Notes: generated by a model from the letters alone, not told the origin. Positions 1-9,574 are shown, counted from the stretch's first letter. The stretch is 64,000 bases of DNA from Leptospira sp. (GCA_027533185.1 JAPZTS010000008.1:62001-126000), one strand, 5' to 3'. Numbers and translations are program-made.

Positions 1-51
1 ATCTCTTAGGCTTAAGGCAAAAGCACCTTTTTTTTCTAATTCAACGATAGA

Positions 52-1119
52 ATGTTCGAGAACTGCCTCTCTCAGGTTGCCGTGATGGTAACTTTCCATA
101 CTTTTCTTTTTTTTCATAAATCGAACACCTTAAAAAAATGTATACATTGCCTACTTTTAATGTTGACAGAGCTTACTTGCTATGTTTACACTGTCTATAT
201 TATGGTCTATGAAAATTATAAAAAATCTCCCTTATTTTGGAATGGGTTGGTAAATTTGGTCCTATCTATTGTGTTTTTAGCTTTTTGGCTAATCGACAAT
301 CGAACTCTTCTCGGCGTTCCGATTTGGGTCAAACCGATCAAATTTACAATCTCCTTACTTTTCTATTCTTGGACAAGTATGTGGATCTTAATTGTTTTTT
401 TGAACAAGTGGAAATATAAGAATGCGATTGAGTGGTCCCTGACTATTACAGCGGTAATTGAGATCGTTCTGATTTCGATCCAAGCAATGCGGGGAGTATC
501 AAGTCATTTTAATATAAGCACTCCATTGAACATGGCTATTTTTTCCATTATGGGAATAAGTATTTCTTTGTTCTGGCTTTTTCACCTTTGGATACTCATA
601 AAAATCTATCGAGAGAATTCAATTGATTCATTCACGAAACGTATATTGGGGTATGGACTTGGTATATCTGCCTTTGGGATGATTATAGGATTTTTCATGA
701 CTTTGCCAAAACCCGACCAAGTTCAAATGATGGAGAAAGGTGTATTGTATCTTAGCGGGAGTCATAGTTTTGGCGGCCCAGATGGAGGTGCTGGTATTTC
801 ATTTTTTGGATGGAATAAAGAATATGGTGATATGCGGATTGCCCATTTTTTTGGGATGCATGCAATGCAGATATTCACTGTTCTTGCGGTCTTAAACAAA
901 GACTCCGTTAAGCAAAGTAACAAACTTCTCATCGATACACTAGGAGTTGTAACTTTTACTATCACTTTACTACTAACTGTTCAGGCATTGATGGGACTTT
1001 CGCTTTTTCTTTGGAATTCTTTCTTCTCAACTTTTCTCATTGGTCTTTCCTTAATTTTTATAATTATCTTTGGAACTTTATTGATGACTAGTTTTAAATT
1101 CAGGAGTAAAACTGTATGA
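52..1119 (+). CDS. Multispanning inner-membrane protein, unknown function
   Basis: 355 residues with about eight hydrophobic segments and short polar loops, so an integral inner-membrane protein. A conserved-looking stretch around residues 80-110 (LLGVPIWVKPIKFTIS) and a charged His-rich segment (MRIAHFFGMHAMQ, about 262-274) recall a widespread family of uncharacterised membrane proteins. The start is uncertain: the ATG at 52 has no clear Shine-Dalgarno, and an internal ATG at 202 (MVYENYKK) would remove one predicted helix. Its stop overlaps the next start as ATGA, so the two genes are probably translationally coupled. No enzymatic motif was recognised. Confidence 0.7.
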   Translation: MFENCLSQVAVMVTFHTFLFFHKSNTLKKCIHCLLLMLTELTCYVYTVYIMVYENYKKSPLFWNGLVNLVLSIVFLAFWLIDNRTLLGVPIWVKPIKFTISLLFYSWTSMWILIVFLNKWKYKNAIEWSLTITAVIEIVLISIQAMRGVSSHFNISTPLNMAIFSIMGISISLFWLFHLWILIKIYRENSIDSFTKRILGYGLGISAFGMIIGFFMTLPKPDQVQMMEKGVLYLSGSHSFGGPDGGAGISFFGWNKEYGDMRIAHFFGMHAMQIFTVLAVLNKDSVKQSNKLLIDTLGVVTFTITLLLTVQALMGLSLFLWNSFFSTFLIGLSLIFIIIFGTLLMTSFKFRSKTV

Positions 1120-1571
1120 ATCTTCTATTTACAAATATACAAGGAATCTTCCTTTTATTGGATCCAAAAACGATTTTTAATCTTGTAAATGGAATCGCAT
1201 TGTTTGCCTGGGTGGGTTTAGTACTTTTGCCAAATCCAAAACTCATTCAACTATATCGTGTCTATTTAATTGGGCTATTTTTTGGAATCGCATATTCCAT
1301 ATTCATTGCAGTTGGGATGTCTTCCGCAGAGGGGAGTTTTTCCAGCTTAGATGGAGTCCGATCACTTTTCATGAACGATTACGCTCTTCTTGCAGGATGG
1401 ATCCATTATTTGGCCTTTGATTTGTTTTTGGGAGTTTGGGAAACAAATGATGCAAAAGAAAGTGGTATACCGAAGTATCTTCTCATCCCCTGCCTGATCT
1501 TTACTTTTTACATCGGACCTTTTGGATACCTACTTTATATAATAATTAAGAAACTAAAGAGCAGAAGCTAA
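1116..1571 (+). CDS. ABA4-like (DUF4281) membrane protein
   Basis: 151 residues, four predicted membrane helices. The segment WIHYLAFDLFLGVWETNDA (about 89-107) followed by GIPKYLLIPCLIFTFYIGP matches the signature I know from the DUF4281/ABA4-like family, named after plant ABA DEFICIENT 4, which acts in neoxanthin synthesis. The bacterial members are not biochemically defined. It overlaps the preceding membrane gene by 4 nt (ATGA), so the pair likely works together. It converges with, and by a few bases overlaps, the ankyrin gene on the other strand. Family assignment is fairly secure; function is not. Confidence 0.72.
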   Translation: MNLLFTNIQGIFLLLDPKTIFNLVNGIALFAWVGLVLLPNPKLIQLYRVYLIGLFFGIAYSIFIAVGMSSAEGSFSSLDGVRSLFMNDYALLAGWIHYLAFDLFLGVWETNDAKESGIPKYLLIPCLIFTFYIGPFGYLLYIIIKKLKSRS

Positions 1572-3211
1572 CCACCGTAAACATCTAAAAGGGAGAGAAT
1601 TCTTTGGAAACGATTTTTGTTTTCCAAATCTCCCTCTAACTCGGCAATCTCTAGTCCTTCAAAGGCTAAATCTCTGCCCGTTTTTTCTTCATTATTTTTT
1701 TCATTGGGCCTCGCACCCGATTCCAATAACAAAGCTAAGACGGAGGAGTGCCCGAATTTACAGGCTTCATGAAGCGGTGTATTCCCATTGAGATCCGAAA
1801 TATGCAGATTGATACCAGCTAACAATAGTTTTTTTGCAAGTGTAGGCTCGCCAAAAATCGAACACCAATGGAGTGCCGTCATTCCATTTATACTTTGCAC
1901 ATTTACATTCACCTTATGGCGTAAAATTTCATCCATAAGAAGGCTTTTATCTTTTAGTAAAAAAGAATTGTTCTGCGATAACTTAAAAAGTGCGGTCTCT
2001 CCATTGAGATCCCTTTGGTTTACATCTGCTCCACGCTCTAAAAGACGTAAAGTAATTTGCGTTTTGGAACGATCTATCGCCTCATGCAATAGGGAAAACT
2101 TAAGTGGGTTTTTGGATGGATTGGGCTCTACATAATTAACGGAATTTCCTGTGGAGAGGAATACATCTACAAAACTTGGATCTCCTTTTTCTAACCAATC
2201 TAGATTGGAAGATCCGATAATCTCTTTTTTGAGTGACTCAACTTGATCTTCATATTGTTTTGGAAACTTTTTCTTTAAAATTGGGACAAAAGCAGGTTCC
2301 TTTTCGCTAATATGAACAAGTTCCTTTATCTTTGCCCAATCCAATTTAGATGGCATTACATGATTTACCATAAGAAAAACAAAGGTCTCATTTAACTTCC
2401 GCTCTGTTATCTTAAAAATACAGTGAATGTATTCTTGAACAAAATGTACTTCACTAGCAGAATTAGAATCCAATGGCCAATGCGAAAGTATCATGTTTAG
2501 AATTTGGCTTTTATCTTCTTCAAATAAAAGAGAAAAACTCTCTTGAAGATAAAGAGTGTTCCCTGCTAAAGCAAAGATCTTAGCATTGAGTAGGTTTGAA
2601 AGGAAGGACGGAACCGGTTCCTCAAAACTTCCATTTTCATCAAAATAAATCAAATATACTCTTTTGGCAGAAAAATCACCATGGATGCAGATTTGATCCT
2701 TACCTGGAATAGCCAGGTACATTCTACCTAATATATGTTTGTCGGTCAGCTCTTCTACAAAAAGGGATAGTCGAAAACCAGTTGTAAATGTTTCATCATT
2801 AGATGTAACAATCTGCAATTGAGTTGGCAAAGAATCGACAAATGAGTCGTAAACAAAACCTTTTAATCGTTTAGGATCAGAAATACCTTTGATTTCAATT
2901 TTTCCTCGGTTTTCAGGTTGGTCGCCCTGCCAGATCAGACTTAAACGATTTGTTTCCCAAATGGCAGTGATTTCTTTTTCGTAATCAGCACCTATTTGAC
3001 CCTGGAGTTGGTGGCTAGGAATTTCCTCTTTAAAATGAAGGTCAAATAAAATCGCCTTTGAGGTTATTTGTTTTTGATTAAGAATTCGGAAATTAAACTC
3101 ATTGTAAGAATGGCAGTTTTGGCATCTAAATTTGCCCTTTTTACCTGCGATTTTTGAGGTAGAAATCGAGTGCTGACTCTGGCAATTCTCACAAATTAAT
3201 ATGGTCTTCAT
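1568..3211 (-). CDS. Zinc-ribbon and ankyrin-repeat protein
   Basis: 547 residues. The N-terminus has CENC at about 7-10 and CQNC at about 30-33, an MJ0042-type zinc ribbon. The middle (about 45-370) is an unrecognised alpha/beta region. The C-terminal 170 residues hold four to five ankyrin repeats (LLHEAIDRSKTQITLRLLE, TALHWCSIFGEPTLAKKLL, TPLHEACKFGHSSVLALLL). There is no signal peptide, so it is probably cytoplasmic and binds a protein partner through the ankyrin stack. It is transcribed alone, converging with the ABA4-like gene and divergent from the alcohol dehydrogenase. Confidence 0.75.
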   Translation of the reverse strand: MKTILICENCQSQHSISTSKIAGKKGKFRCQNCHSYNEFNFRILNQKQITSKAILFDLHFKEEIPSHQLQGQIGADYEKEITAIWETNRLSLIWQGDQPENRGKIEIKGISDPKRLKGFVYDSFVDSLPTQLQIVTSNDETFTTGFRLSLFVEELTDKHILGRMYLAIPGKDQICIHGDFSAKRVYLIYFDENGSFEEPVPSFLSNLLNAKIFALAGNTLYLQESFSLLFEEDKSQILNMILSHWPLDSNSASEVHFVQEYIHCIFKITERKLNETFVFLMVNHVMPSKLDWAKIKELVHISEKEPAFVPILKKKFPKQYEDQVESLKKEIIGSSNLDWLEKGDPSFVDVFLSTGNSVNYVEPNPSKNPLKFSLLHEAIDRSKTQITLRLLERGADVNQRDLNGETALFKLSQNNSFLLKDKSLLMDEILRHKVNVNVQSINGMTALHWCSIFGEPTLAKKLLLAGINLHISDLNGNTPLHEACKFGHSSVLALLLESGARPNEKNNEEKTGRDLAFEGLEIAELEGDLENKNRFQRILSLLDVYGG

Positions 3212-3399
3212 GTCGCTTGGTTCTTGATAGTTTGCAATTCAATCCTAAGGCAATCAATCTAAAATTACTTATTAAAAAGCGACAGAATCCCGAAACCGAC
3301 GCATTAAATCTCTCTTTGTCTAAACGCGAAATAAAAATTTGAATTGCGAAAAAATCCTAAAGAACCAACGGTAGACCATTCGGTTCACTGGAGTTTCTA

Positions 3400-4425
3400 A
3401 TGCAACAACTTGTCTTTCGCAAAAAAAATACTTTGGAATGGATAGAAACTTCCAAAAAACAAATCACAAGTAAAAATTCTGCCATAGTCACACCCCTCGC
3501 TATTGCTCGCTGCGATCTGGACCTACCAATCGTTAGAGGAGAAACGCTATTCCGACCCCCTTTCTCTATCGGGCATGAGTTTGTTGGAAAGATCATCGAA
3601 ATCTCGGAGGATCAAAAAGATCGATTTAAAATTGGAGATTTCGTAGCAGTCGCCTTTCAAATATCTTGCGGTCATTGTCCTTCTTGTATGAGCCAATATT
3701 CTAATTCGTGTGAGACGGTTCCATATACATCAGCCTATGGAATGCCACCGGGATCTACTTCTTTCGGAGGTGCCGTATCCGATGAAATTCTTGTTCCTTT
3801 TGCAGATCAAATGATGGTAAAACTGCCCGAGGCAATACGCCCTGTAGATATTGCAAGTTTTAGCGACAATATAGCAGAAGTGTGGAAGTTAGCTGGACAA
3901 TTTTTAAATAGAAAAACAGATCCCAAGGTTTTGGTTGTTGGTGGACTTGCGAGAAGCATTTCCATCTACACAGCTTTGTTCTTGACCCAAACGAAACAAG
4001 CCGAAGTCAACTTCGTGGATACAAACAAGGAATCCGTAGAAATGACGGAAAGGTTTGGCATCCAATCCGAACTCCTCGCTTCTTTTCCTAAGCCATCAAA
4101 AAAATATGATATCGTTATTGATTGTTCGGCGACCAAGGAAGGTTGGAATTATGCAAGCCGCTCCCTTGGCAAAAATGCCATTTTATCCTCCGCATCGATT
4201 TTTTGGACAAATGCGCTAGAAATACCATATTTAGAAATGTACAATCAAGGTGCGGAAATTCACGTAAGTAGAGTTTCTTCCAAGGAATCGATGGTCTCTG
4301 TTTTACCCTATATTTTGTCTGGGGAATTTACACCAGGAAAGGTTGTGACGAAGATTGCAAAATTTGAAGACGCCAAAGAGGCCTGGCTTGAAGAATCAAC
4401 AAAACTCGTAGTGGTCAAAGAATAA
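3400..4425 (+). CDS. Zinc-dependent medium-chain alcohol dehydrogenase
   Basis: 341 residues. Catalytic zinc ligands are visible as C38 (ARCDLD) and H59-E60 (GHEF). The structural zinc lobe is C90-x2-C93-x2-C96-x7-C104. A Rossmann region follows (VLVVGGLARSISIYTALFL, about 174-192) with an acidic residue at the end of the next strand (NFVDTN), which favours NAD over NADP. The glycine pattern is weaker than the usual GxGxxG. The substrate cannot be told from sequence. A clear GGAG lies just upstream of the ATG. It seems to be monocistronic. Confidence 0.8.
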   Translation: MQQLVFRKKNTLEWIETSKKQITSKNSAIVTPLAIARCDLDLPIVRGETLFRPPFSIGHEFVGKIIEISEDQKDRFKIGDFVAVAFQISCGHCPSCMSQYSNSCETVPYTSAYGMPPGSTSFGGAVSDEILVPFADQMMVKLPEAIRPVDIASFSDNIAEVWKLAGQFLNRKTDPKVLVVGGLARSISIYTALFLTQTKQAEVNFVDTNKESVEMTERFGIQSELLASFPKPSKKYDIVIDCSATKEGWNYASRSLGKNAILSSASIFWTNALEIPYLEMYNQGAEIHVSRVSSKESMVSVLPYILSGEFTPGKVVTKIAKFEDAKEAWLEESTKLVVVKE

Positions 4426-4485
4426 AAATAAGAATTGAAGTTTTTTTTCTTGATTCCCATTTCAAAGTTGAATTAGATTTTCGTT

Positions 4486-5067
4486 ATGCGATTGAATGTA
4501 CTTTTGTTTTTAGGTATTACTTTATTTTTTTCGTGTCAAATTGAGATCAGGCAGGTTCCAGCTCCTAGGGAGTTTGGAATTCCTAAGGTAACGAAGGTTA
4601 AAGATCCGGTCTTTATCGGCCGATTTGAAATTTATAGTGCTGACCGAATAGATTATGTACGGACATGGAGAGCGAGTTTTCTTTCTTATGTCAAATCGAA
4701 TCGAATCTTTAGTGATGCATTTGATGCCACTAAGGAAAAAGCTATCGAACCAAATGCGTATATACTTGATATCAACATAAGTCCAAAGTTAAATGATACT
4801 TATAATTATTGGATCACTTGGCCTGCAATCTACCCGATGTCTGGTTATTGGCCCTTACAAATACGAAATGCAAAATATGATGTAATGATCAACTATACTC
4901 TTTTGAAAGGAACACAGGTCGTTGCCCAAGGAAAAGTAGAAGAATCCGCAAGCGAAGATGTTACTTTTTATGGATTTTACCGAACCAGCTCCTTCGAAAG
5001 GATGATTGAAGTAACCAACCTCATGGCGATGGAAAAATGTATCAAAAATATCGAGTCAGCTCTTTAA
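4486..5067 (+). CDS. Putative lipoprotein
   Basis: 193 residues. The N-terminus MRLNVLLFLGITLFFSC is a lipoprotein signal with C17 as the likely lipidated cysteine. The mature part starts with a polar, proline-containing linker and then a compact alpha/beta domain (FIGRFEIYSADRIDYVRTW; later YWITWPAIYPMSGYWP), reminiscent of small envelope lipoproteins of Leptospira. The 3' end overlaps the next lipoprotein gene by about 30 nt, so they form one transcript. No specific function recognised. Confidence 0.7.
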   Translation: MRLNVLLFLGITLFFSCQIEIRQVPAPREFGIPKVTKVKDPVFIGRFEIYSADRIDYVRTWRASFLSYVKSNRIFSDAFDATKEKAIEPNAYILDINISPKLNDTYNYWITWPAIYPMSGYWPLQIRNAKYDVMINYTLLKGTQVVAQGKVEESASEDVTFYGFYRTSSFERMIEVTNLMAMEKCIKNIESAL

Positions 5068-5354
5068 TCATACTTTGTTTCTTCGTTTCGTGTATTTCCC
5101 TACCCGAAGACGCAAAGGTCTCGACTACAAATTGCCAAGGTTCGCTCTATTCGGTTCGAAGAGATATCAAAGAAATTCAGGAAGATAATCGAAATCTGAT
5201 TCTATCTCTTACGGCAGGATCCATATCTTCTGTTCTTGTTCTTGGACCAGTTGGCCTAATGCCGATTTTTTCTATTCCCTACTTTTATAATAAAAAGAAA
5301 CAAAAGGCAGAACAAGTGATTCAAACTTGGGAAGAAAACTATTGCAAAGAGTAA
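5037..5354 (+). CDS. Small putative lipoprotein
   Basis: 105 residues. A short basic start is followed by SSLIILCFFVSC, a lipobox with the cysteine near residue 19. After a polar region there is a second hydrophobic segment (LILSLTAGSISSVLVLGPVG, about 55-74) and a lysine-rich tail, so it may be membrane-anchored at two points. It overlaps the upstream lipoprotein gene and ends just before the DUF4846 gene. Function unknown. Confidence 0.6.
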   Translation: MYQKYRVSSLIILCFFVSCISLPEDAKVSTTNCQGSLYSVRRDIKEIQEDNRNLILSLTAGSISSVLVLGPVGLMPIFSIPYFYNKKKQKAEQVIQTWEENYCKE

Positions 5355-5365
5355 TTTTTTTTGGT

Positions 5366-6193
5366 TTGAAAAAAAAGATTATTCTCTCAGTAAACTCTTG
5401 TTATTTTTTATTACAAATAGTCTTTCTCCTACAGGTTTTGCCTACTGGATACTTGGTTGGCGAGACAATCTCTGCAAGATTTCCTGCACCGGAAGGATTT
5501 CAAAAAACAGGTATAGAACAAAATAGTTTTGGTGATTTCCTTAGGAACTATCCTTTAAAACCGCAAGGATCACCAGTTCATCATTTTGATGGAAGTACAA
5601 AAAATAAGGAAGTTCATGTAGCAGTTTTGGATTTTCCAATTCTCAAAAAAGATCTGATCCAATGTGCAGATGCAATCATCAAGTTACGTGCAGAATATCT
5701 CTTTGATCGTGGTTCCTATAACCAAATCAAATTTAAGATTACAAATGGCATGGATGTCCCCTTCACAGAATTTGCAAAAGGAAAACGAGTTCGAGTCAAG
5801 GGAAACGATACCACTTGGATTGAAGGCAAATTCAAAAAAGGGAATACCAGAGCAGTATTCGATGAGTATTTATTCTTTATTTATAGTTATGCGGGAACTG
5901 CATCACTCGGAAAAGAACTCATTACAGTTCAACTAAGTGATATTCAAATTGGCGATCTTTTTTTAGAAGCTGGCTCTCCTGGACATGCTGTTCTTGTCGT
6001 CGACTTAGCAAAGAATCTATCCAGTGGAGAAAAAATCTTTCTTTTGGCACAGAGCTATATGCCTTCTCAAGAGATGCATGTTGTAAAAAGTTTTGAAAAA
6101 ATTTCACCATGGTATAGAATTCCAAGAGGAAACCTGGAGACACCTGAATGGACTTTTTCCAACAAATCTCTGGTTCGATTTAAAAATTACTAA
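5366..6193 (+). CDS. DUF4846 exported protein
   Basis: About 275 residues from a TTG at 5366. A longer reading from TTG 5327 overlaps the previous gene and adds a poor leader, so I prefer 5366, which gives a basic start (KKKIILS) and a hydrophobic signal. The mature part matches DUF4846 as I know it: RFPAPEGFQ near the start, then FDEYLFFIYSYAGTASL, and a C-terminal half with GDLFLEAGSPGHAVLVVDLA and FLLAQSYMPSQEMHVV. The GHAV/AQSYMPSQ part resembles an NlpC-like fold, but no enzymatic activity is known to me. Last gene of the envelope run before the LOG gene. Confidence 0.72.
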   Translation: MKKKIILSVNSCYFLLQIVFLLQVLPTGYLVGETISARFPAPEGFQKTGIEQNSFGDFLRNYPLKPQGSPVHHFDGSTKNKEVHVAVLDFPILKKDLIQCADAIIKLRAEYLFDRGSYNQIKFKITNGMDVPFTEFAKGKRVRVKGNDTTWIEGKFKKGNTRAVFDEYLFFIYSYAGTASLGKELITVQLSDIQIGDLFLEAGSPGHAVLVVDLAKNLSSGEKIFLLAQSYMPSQEMHVVKSFEKISPWYRIPRGNLETPEWTFSNKSLVRFKNY

Positions 6194-6194
6194 T

Positions 6195-6785
6195 ATGGAA
6201 ACCATTCGCAGGATCGCAGTCTATTGTGGAAGTTCGGATGGAGTAGATGTATCCTTTGGCACCCTAGCCTACCAGTTGGGTAAATTCTTAACAGAAAATC
6301 GTATTGGAGTTGTCTACGGAGGAGCGAATATCGGCCTAATGGGACAGGTGGCCAACGGAGCTCTAGATAACGGTGGTTTTGTGATTGGAGTCTTGCCAAA
6401 ATTTTTAAAAACAAAAGAAATAGAACATCCAAATGTCTCAGAGATCCATATCGTTGATACGATGCAAGAACGGAAATTTAAAATGTATGAACTGGCCGAT
6501 GGATTTTTAGCGTTACCAGGTGGATTTGGAACCATGGAGGAACTATTTGAGATTTTGACCTGGAGTCAACTTGGTCTACACCAAAAACCAATAGGAATAT
6601 TGAATTGGAATGGATTCTATCATTCTTTAATCAACCAATTACAAAGGATGGTGGATGACGGATTTCTTAAAAAATCCCATTATGATCTCCTGAAAGTTTA
6701 TTCCAATATAGAAACGGCTCTCAAATCTTTTGAATTGTATTCTTCGCCCGCACGAACAAATTGGCTAACTGAGGATAAATTATAA
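6195..6785 (+). CDS. LOG-family nucleotide 5'-monophosphate phosphoribohydrolase
   Basis: 196 residues from the ATG at 6195, one base after the upstream stop; the frame is open further 5' but that part is inside DUF4846. The Rossmann-like start IAVYCGSSDG and the family signature PGGFGTMEE (108-116), with the preceding MQERK (90-94), identify the LOG/YvdD family (often annotated TIGR00730). LOG proteins split cytokinin-type or purine nucleoside monophosphates into base and ribose 5-phosphate. In bacteria outside plant associations a nucleotide-salvage or house-cleaning role is likely. Confidence 0.88.
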   Translation: METIRRIAVYCGSSDGVDVSFGTLAYQLGKFLTENRIGVVYGGANIGLMGQVANGALDNGGFVIGVLPKFLKTKEIEHPNVSEIHIVDTMQERKFKMYELADGFLALPGGFGTMEELFEILTWSQLGLHQKPIGILNWNGFYHSLINQLQRMVDDGFLKKSHYDLLKVYSNIETALKSFELYSSPARTNWLTEDKL

Positions 6786-6798
6786 ATCCCTGCAGACT

Positions 6799-7500
6799 TT
6801 GTTTCAATTTAAGCTCTTCAATTTTCTACTAATCCCACTGGTCTTTTGTTATTCCTGCACATCTGACCTAAAAAAATATATCAATGATCAAAGGGATCCA
6901 ATTAAAATTTATTTGGAGCCAACAGAAATGGATATAGAAATTCTTTTCCTTAGGTCGATCAGCTCAAAAACAGCCGAGGGTGATGAGAAAAAATTTCTGA
7001 TTCAAAAACTTTCTCAACAAAATGCAAATTGGTTTCGAACACGGCTTCGCTCCACTCTCTTGAAAAATGGAATTTCAGTCGTAGATCGAGATAGAGCCAA
7101 TGTCATTTTCAAAACCAAAATTGTGGATATGGGTGAGGTTCGGCCAAAGATGTTTATCGAAGGTCTCTCCATTGGTCTTGTATTGGGGCTAATTGCGGGA
7201 GAAGTCACAGGAAATCCTGAAGTGGGACTTGCGGTTTTTATTTGGGAAGTGATCGAAGAGTTTATCATCCTATATGTTTTAAAATCCTATTTTATGGTTA
7301 CAACCATAGAACTAACAGCTGAAGATTTGGATGGGAATGTCTTACTTTCAAAAGAATTTACTGCTTATTCAAACGATGACTTTATCAAAAAATTACCTGA
7401 GTTTTCAAAAAATCTGAGAGAAAACAAAGTAAGAGCGAGTCTCGATCAAAACGCGGGAGATATCACCGAATTTATTTATAAAATCAAACACAAGTTATGA
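6799..7500 (+). CDS. Putative lipoprotein
   Basis: 233 residues from a TTG codon. The N-terminus (FNFLLIPLVFCYSC) is a lipoprotein signal with the cysteine at about 20. The mature region has a central glycine-rich hydrophobic stretch (GLSIGLVLGLIAGEVTGNPE, about 121-140) followed by another (AVFIWEVIEEFIILYVLKSY), so the protein may insert in a membrane. It lies 13 nt after the LOG gene, and its last codons overlap the next ATG (ATGA). Function unknown. Confidence 0.65.
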   Translation: MFQFKLFNFLLIPLVFCYSCTSDLKKYINDQRDPIKIYLEPTEMDIEILFLRSISSKTAEGDEKKFLIQKLSQQNANWFRTRLRSTLLKNGISVVDRDRANVIFKTKIVDMGEVRPKMFIEGLSIGLVLGLIAGEVTGNPEVGLAVFIWEVIEEFIILYVLKSYFMVTTIELTAEDLDGNVLLSKEFTAYSNDDFIKKLPEFSKNLRENKVRASLDQNAGDITEFIYKIKHKL

Positions 7501-8126
7501 ATCCAGAAAAACCTATTTGGCTATGGAAAAGTAATAATGAATTCGTCCTGTTAGAACTTTTTTGTATTCTTTTAGGTGTTTACTTTCTTTCAAAAATTGC
7601 CGGGTTCTTTACTCATCGTTATGAAATGATTCAGAAACATGGTAAACGTCTGGATCGACTTGCATTTAGGACAGGATGTACGACAGAAGAGAGAAAAATA
7701 CTACAAAACTTTTACTTCAATTTAAAGCAAAGGCATAGAGTACTTCTTGCACACAATCATATCAAAGATTTCTTACGAATCCATCTTTTACATTTTTTAA
7801 CTCAATGGAAACTCGAAGCACCAGAAAGATTTCTAAGTTTAGTTTCGAAACTATTAGATACAGCAAATCATCCCTCACAGGAACCGCAAATTAAAGAATT
7901 TGTTTTGCTCAAACAAAACTTAATGATTGGTTTTGGACAAATTCAATCACAAGACTTAGGTATTTTTTCTATTCTTTCGGCTGATGTAATTTTTCTGTCT
8001 CATTTAAAGACAAATACTAAAATTGAGATTTCCTTCTTTCGGAATCAGAGGGGTACATTAAAATGTTCTGGAATAGTCTCTGACAAATTCCATCGAACAA
8101 TATCTATTTTACGTTTGCCAAACTAA
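7497..8126 (+). CDS. Membrane-anchored protein of unknown function
   Basis: 209 residues. One N-terminal membrane helix (FVLLELFCILLGVYFLSKIA) is followed by a soluble helical part rich in basic and aromatic residues. The last ~70 residues are beta-rich (SILSADVIFLSHLKTNTKI ... GTLKCSGIVSDKFHRTISIL) and could be a PilZ-like or OB-type barrel, but no RxxxR/DxSxxG PilZ signature is present. The start codon overlaps the upstream lipoprotein stop, so the two are coupled. Confidence 0.6.
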   Translation: MNPEKPIWLWKSNNEFVLLELFCILLGVYFLSKIAGFFTHRYEMIQKHGKRLDRLAFRTGCTTEERKILQNFYFNLKQRHRVLLAHNHIKDFLRIHLLHFLTQWKLEAPERFLSLVSKLLDTANHPSQEPQIKEFVLLKQNLMIGFGQIQSQDLGIFSILSADVIFLSHLKTNTKIEISFFRNQRGTLKCSGIVSDKFHRTISILRLPN

Positions 8127-8145
8127 GTATTTTGGATATTAGTTC

Positions 8146-9027
8146 TTACAATTTATTTCCTTTTACAAATATTTCCTTTGTCCTAGTCTTAAAAATGATA
8201 CTAAAGTTTAACTTCTTCGTATTTTTTTTGTTTGTGTAATAAAAGTGATTTCCTTCCAGTTTATAAACAACAATGCTCGAATCTTCAGAATCAAAAATTA
8301 CATCCTTAATACTTAAAACAGAATTTGTATGGATAAAAGTGATAAGTATCTGAGATTTTAAGAGAAAGGTCAAAATTTCTTCTTCCATTTCCGGAATATC
8401 TTTTTTGTAAGTCCCCACTCTCTTCATTTGTCCATCCTCTAGGACCGTAACATCGATTCGTCGCAATTCTCCAAATAGATCCGAGTTTTTTAGATCAACA
8501 ATCCCATCGACGACAGTATTCGGAAATGGATTCTCTCCGCTATCGATTTCGAAAACTCTTCCTATAAGTTGTGAAGGCACTCGGCTCATATTCACTCCAA
8601 GATCTTCTATCTGATTCTTCTGTTTAACAGAAAGTTTATCCAATAATTCCAATACTTCTTTCGCATTTTCATCACCATAGGGGAAAAAATATACAAGCTC
8701 CTTAGAACCTCCACGAAGGACCAAGGTGGAAACTCCTTTGTTTTTAGGAATCTTTTTTAGATAGGAGTTGGGAATCTTATCAATCAGAGAATCTAAGGTA
8801 TGAAGTTCCCTTTCTGAAAGAAACGAACTTCTTCTCTTTCCTCCCGAATAGTAGCCGCTTGAACTATGTTCTGCAGTTATCGGTTCATAAATAATTTCTA
8901 TCCTTGGCTGAACAGTTACAGTATAGACATTGCCATTCCCATCAAGAAATTGAAACGTTTTCGCGAACACTGTGTTACTAATAAAAAAAAGTAAAATGAT
9001 TAGGTTAGATTTCAATAGAAAACTCAT
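8146..9027 (-). CDS. Exported protein of unknown function
   Basis: 293 residues with a clean signal peptide (LIILLFFISNTVFA, cleavage near residue 23). The mature protein begins FQFLDGNGNVYTVTVQPR and contains a basic Ser-rich linker (GGKRRSSFLSERE). No cysteine sits at a lipobox position, so it is probably periplasmic or outer-membrane associated. No domain recognised. It converges with the preceding gene and is divergent from the DUF805 gene. Confidence 0.6.
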   Translation of the reverse strand: MSFLLKSNLIILLFFISNTVFAKTFQFLDGNGNVYTVTVQPRIEIIYEPITAEHSSSGYYSGGKRRSSFLSERELHTLDSLIDKIPNSYLKKIPKNKGVSTLVLRGGSKELVYFFPYGDENAKEVLELLDKLSVKQKNQIEDLGVNMSRVPSQLIGRVFEIDSGENPFPNTVVDGIVDLKNSDLFGELRRIDVTVLEDGQMKRVGTYKKDIPEMEEEILTFLLKSQILITFIHTNSVLSIKDVIFDSEDSSIVVYKLEGNHFYYTNKKNTKKLNFSIIFKTRTKEIFVKGNKL

Positions 9028-9117
9028 TTTTTTCCTTTACATACAAAAAATAGCAGATAGTATTCCGAGAGTCATTCGCCAAAAGCGAACAATATAAACA
9101 GTAAGGATAAACATAAC

Positions 9118-9426
9118 ATGGTTCTTCAAGAGATTCAAGACTCAATTAAAACATGTTTCCAAAAGTATGTGGATTTTAATGGCACTGCCGCAAGACCAGA
9201 ATTCTGGTGGTTTGCGCTTTTTTCATTTGTTGTGAGCAATATTCTAGGTACGATCAACCCGATGCTTGGTGGCATATTTACGTTGGCTACTTTATTGCCA
9301 TCTATAGCTGTTGGTACGCGACGACTTCATGATATCGGAAAGAGTGGATGGTGGCAGTTGATTGGACTTACTGGTATTGGAATTTTTGTTCTCATCTATT
9401 TTTGGGTGCAAAAAGGAAAGTCTTAA
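9118..9426 (+). CDS. DUF805 membrane protein
   Basis: 102 residues, three hydrophobic segments. The motifs FNGTAARPEFWWFALFSF near the start, AVGTRRLHDIGKSGWWQL in the middle and a final hydrophobic helix (IGIFVLIYFWVQKGKS) are diagnostic of DUF805 (YhaH/YhaI type). These are small inner-membrane proteins of unknown role. The ATG follows AAGGAT upstream, and a stem-loop lies just after the stop. Confidence 0.88.
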   Translation: MVLQEIQDSIKTCFQKYVDFNGTAARPEFWWFALFSFVVSNILGTINPMLGGIFTLATLLPSIAVGTRRLHDIGKSGWWQLIGLTGIGIFVLIYFWVQKGKS

Positions 9427-9435
9427 TCAAAAGCG

Positions 9436-9461
9436 GGAACCGGCAATCCTTTGTCGGTTCC
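9436..9461 (+). terminator. Stem-loop after DUF805 gene
   Basis: GGAACCGGCAA pairs with TTGTCGGTTCC across a TCCT loop: 11 pairs, one of them G-U. It sits 10 nt after the stop. There is no T-run afterwards, so it could be a 3'-end stabiliser or a weak terminator rather than a classical intrinsic one. Confidence 0.5.
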
Positions 9462-9574
9462 AATCACTCTCACTTAGAAGTTATTTGCTCTCTTAATTTG
9501 TATTTTTCAATCAAATTTTTGTTCCCTTCGTTATGCAGTCTGAGACTTAAGAAGCTAGATTGGATAACTAAAAA